Below are positions 5,902 through 6,281 of a stretch of 6,281 bases of DNA, piece after piece. The translations under genes and the position numbers were made by a program. This DNA comes from JBGVMW01 sp045125095 (lineage in GTDB: Bacteria; Bacillota; Clostridia; Lachnospirales; Lachnospiraceae). The stretch lies in assembly GCA_045125095.1 (NCBI GenBank), contig JBGVMW010000191.1, positions 1-6,281 of the forward strand. Reading direction: 5' to 3'. Numbering within the stretch: position 1 is the stretch's first letter; each line of letters starts with the position of its first letter. The notes beneath the pieces are model-generated. The model had not been told where the DNA came from and ran no database searches. It saw nothing but the letters and a program-made list of their open reading frames with translations.

Positions 5902-5918
5902 CCCCAGCATAGCTGGGG
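5902..5918. repeat. IS200-like left-end hairpin
   Basis: CCCCAGC and GCTGGGG arms of 7 bp around ATA, near the upstream (tnpA 5') end of the IS200-like element. It corresponds to the left-end subterminal hairpin bound by TnpA in this family. The native flank appears to resume by about 5927. Confidence 0.6.
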
Positions 5919-5920
5919 GA

Positions 5921-5938
5921 TTAGGATTTTTCATTCAT
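5921..5938 (-). pseudogene. Start of a small ORF interrupted by the IS200-like element
   Basis: ATG at 5936-5938 follows AGAGGAA (5942-5948) at suitable spacing, and lies 9 bases beyond the stop of the truncated gene at 5948. It reads MNEKS then TAA (5921-5923), where sequence typical of the IS end has begun. It looks like the beginning of the next ICE gene, cut by the insertion. A 3' remnant may be at 5229-5264. Confidence 0.3.
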
Positions 5939-5947
5939 AAGTTCCTC

Positions 5948-6141
5948 TTATTTCTCATTTGCCAGACACCGGAATATCTCATGATATCCCATTCCTGCCA
6001 TCGGTGTTCCTTTTGCTAGAAGAAAAAGCTGCGTGTCAAACCATTCCTCCCACAAGTTCTCAAACATGCTCCGGCTATCCGTAAAGGTTATTGCATCTTC
6101 AAAACCCTGTGGCGGTCTATAATACTGTAACTTAACAAATC
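5948..6141 (-). pseudogene. Conserved small ICE protein, 5' end lost to IS insertion
   Basis: About 63 native codons remain, from FVKLQYYRPPQGFEDAITFT through FENLWEEWFDTQLFLLAKGT to HEIFRCLANEK, then TAA at 5948-5950. The sequence resembles small acidic, tryptophan-rich hypothetical proteins that I associate with Tn1549-like ICEs; I cannot give a family name or function. The original start lies beyond the IS at 6142. The frame stays open into the IS as far as a TTG at 6176-6178, but no RBS supports that as a start. It is upstream of leader copy B and reads in the same direction as the other ICE genes. Confidence 0.55.
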
Positions 6142-6160
6142 TGATGTTGTATAAATAAAG

Positions 6161-6195
6161 TTGACACCTTATTCTCAAGGATTTTATAGTATAAT
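6161..6195 (+). promoter_or_regulatory. Candidate promoter of IS copy 2 transposase
   Basis: TTGACA at 6161-6166 is followed after 18 bases by TATAGT (6185-6190), with an overlapping TATAAT at 6190-6195. AAGGAGGTG at 6205-6213 lies 8 bases before the ATG at 6222. It is identical to the promoter region of copy 1 and directs transcription out of the window. Confidence 0.55.
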
Positions 6196-6221
6196 CAAGT
6201 GAATAAGGAGGTGCCCAAACT

Positions 6222-6281
6222 ATGGCACGAAGTCAACGTAAGTACGATCATGAATACAAGGTTCAGGCAGTGAAGCTTGCA
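6222..6281 (+). CDS. IS3-family transposase OrfA, N-terminal fragment (partial)
   Basis: Twenty codons, MARSQRKYDHEYKVQAVKLA, identical to the start of the copy at 1-75 and open at the window edge. The family call rests on the same N-terminal helix-turn-helix pattern and is limited by the short visible length. The start is set by AAGGAGGTG 8 bases upstream. It reads away from the ICE genes. Confidence 0.8.
   Translation, partial: MARSQRKYDHEYKVQAVKLA

Larger units (their letters stand above)
5265..5926 (-). mobile_element. IS200/IS605-family element, decayed (tnpA only)
   Basis: A single-gene element of about 660 bp with a Y1 (HUH) transposase pseudogene and no tnpB, as in the IS200 subgroup. 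Hairpins lie near both ends: CCCCAGC/GCTGGGG at 5902-5918 at the upstream end, and a perfect 11-bp-arm palindrome at 5271-5293 at the downstream end. In this family such subterminal hairpins are recognised by TnpA on single-stranded DNA. There are no terminal inverted repeats or target duplications, also as expected. Exact boundaries cannot be fixed from one copy; those given are estimates within about 15 bases. The broken tnpA means it could only move with help from another copy. Confidence 0.75.
6142..6281 (+). mobile_element. IS3-like insertion sequence, left-end fragment (copy 2, reads outward)
   Basis: This is the second copy of the element at 1-155, in opposite orientation, continuing past the right edge. 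All 140 bases match the reverse complement of 16-155. Such perfect identity, including non-coding bases, implies recent transposition or recombination between the copies. It truncates the 5' part of the ICE gene at 5948-6141. Confidence 0.85.

Noticed and set aside
6142..6178. A TTG start inside the IS giving a fusion ORF with the truncated ICE gene
   Set aside because: No ribosome binding site precedes it and the sequence is IS terminal DNA; the frame is open only by chance.
1..6281. tRNA, rRNA, CRISPR array or site-specific integrase
   Set aside because: None was found on either strand by reading the sequence.

Overview
The window looks like a fragment of an integrative conjugative element (ICE) of the Tn1549/CTn type from a gut Firmicute, probably a Clostridia/Lachnospiraceae-like host. 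The evidence is a truncated PcfB/DUF3801 conjugation gene, strong AAGGAGG-type ribosome binding sites, low-GC codon use, and insertion sequences of types common in that group. The host assignment is inference. Apart from the right-hand IS copy, everything reads on the minus strand, so the biological order runs from high to low coordinates.

Layout, in minus-strand order. (1) At 6142-6281 is the left end of an IS3-like element reading outward (+), with the start of its orfA. (2) At 5948-6141 is the 3' part of a small ICE gene whose 5' part was lost at the IS. (3) At about 5265-5926 is a decayed IS200/IS605-family element. Its tnpA has a frameshift and a stop, its ends carry hairpins, and its leader can sequester the tnpA Shine-Dalgarno. 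The element appears to have split a very small ORF. (4) At 5132-5218 is leader copy B: a terminator-like hairpin, a T-run, a second hairpin and an RBS. (5) At 4464-5123 is an unrecognised gene of about 219 codons with one in-frame TGA. (6) At 602-4450 is a 1282-residue TPR-CHAT cysteine protease gene, 13 bp downstream and very AT-rich. (7) At 498-587 is leader copy A, a diverged direct repeat of copy B with a better terminator and a candidate promoter just upstream. (8) At 143-418 is pcfB, cut off after about 87 native codons by (9) a second copy of the same IS3-like element at 1-155, reading outward (-). The two IS ends form a perfect 140-bp inverted repeat.

Interpretation: a cargo operon (unknown gene plus TPR-CHAT protease) sits between conserved conjugation genes and is bracketed by two copies of the same structured RNA leader. 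This suggests the cargo was plugged in at, or captured with, an ICE regulatory leader. CHAT proteases with TPR arrays act in other bacteria as effectors of defence or cell death, so a defence or host-takeover role is the leading hypothesis. The sequence alone does not prove this, and the partner gene appears to be broken here. Decay at both ends and inside (two truncated ICE genes, a dead IS200, a nonsense mutation) suggests this copy is a degenerating ICE remnant, possibly now a unit framed by the two IS3-like copies.
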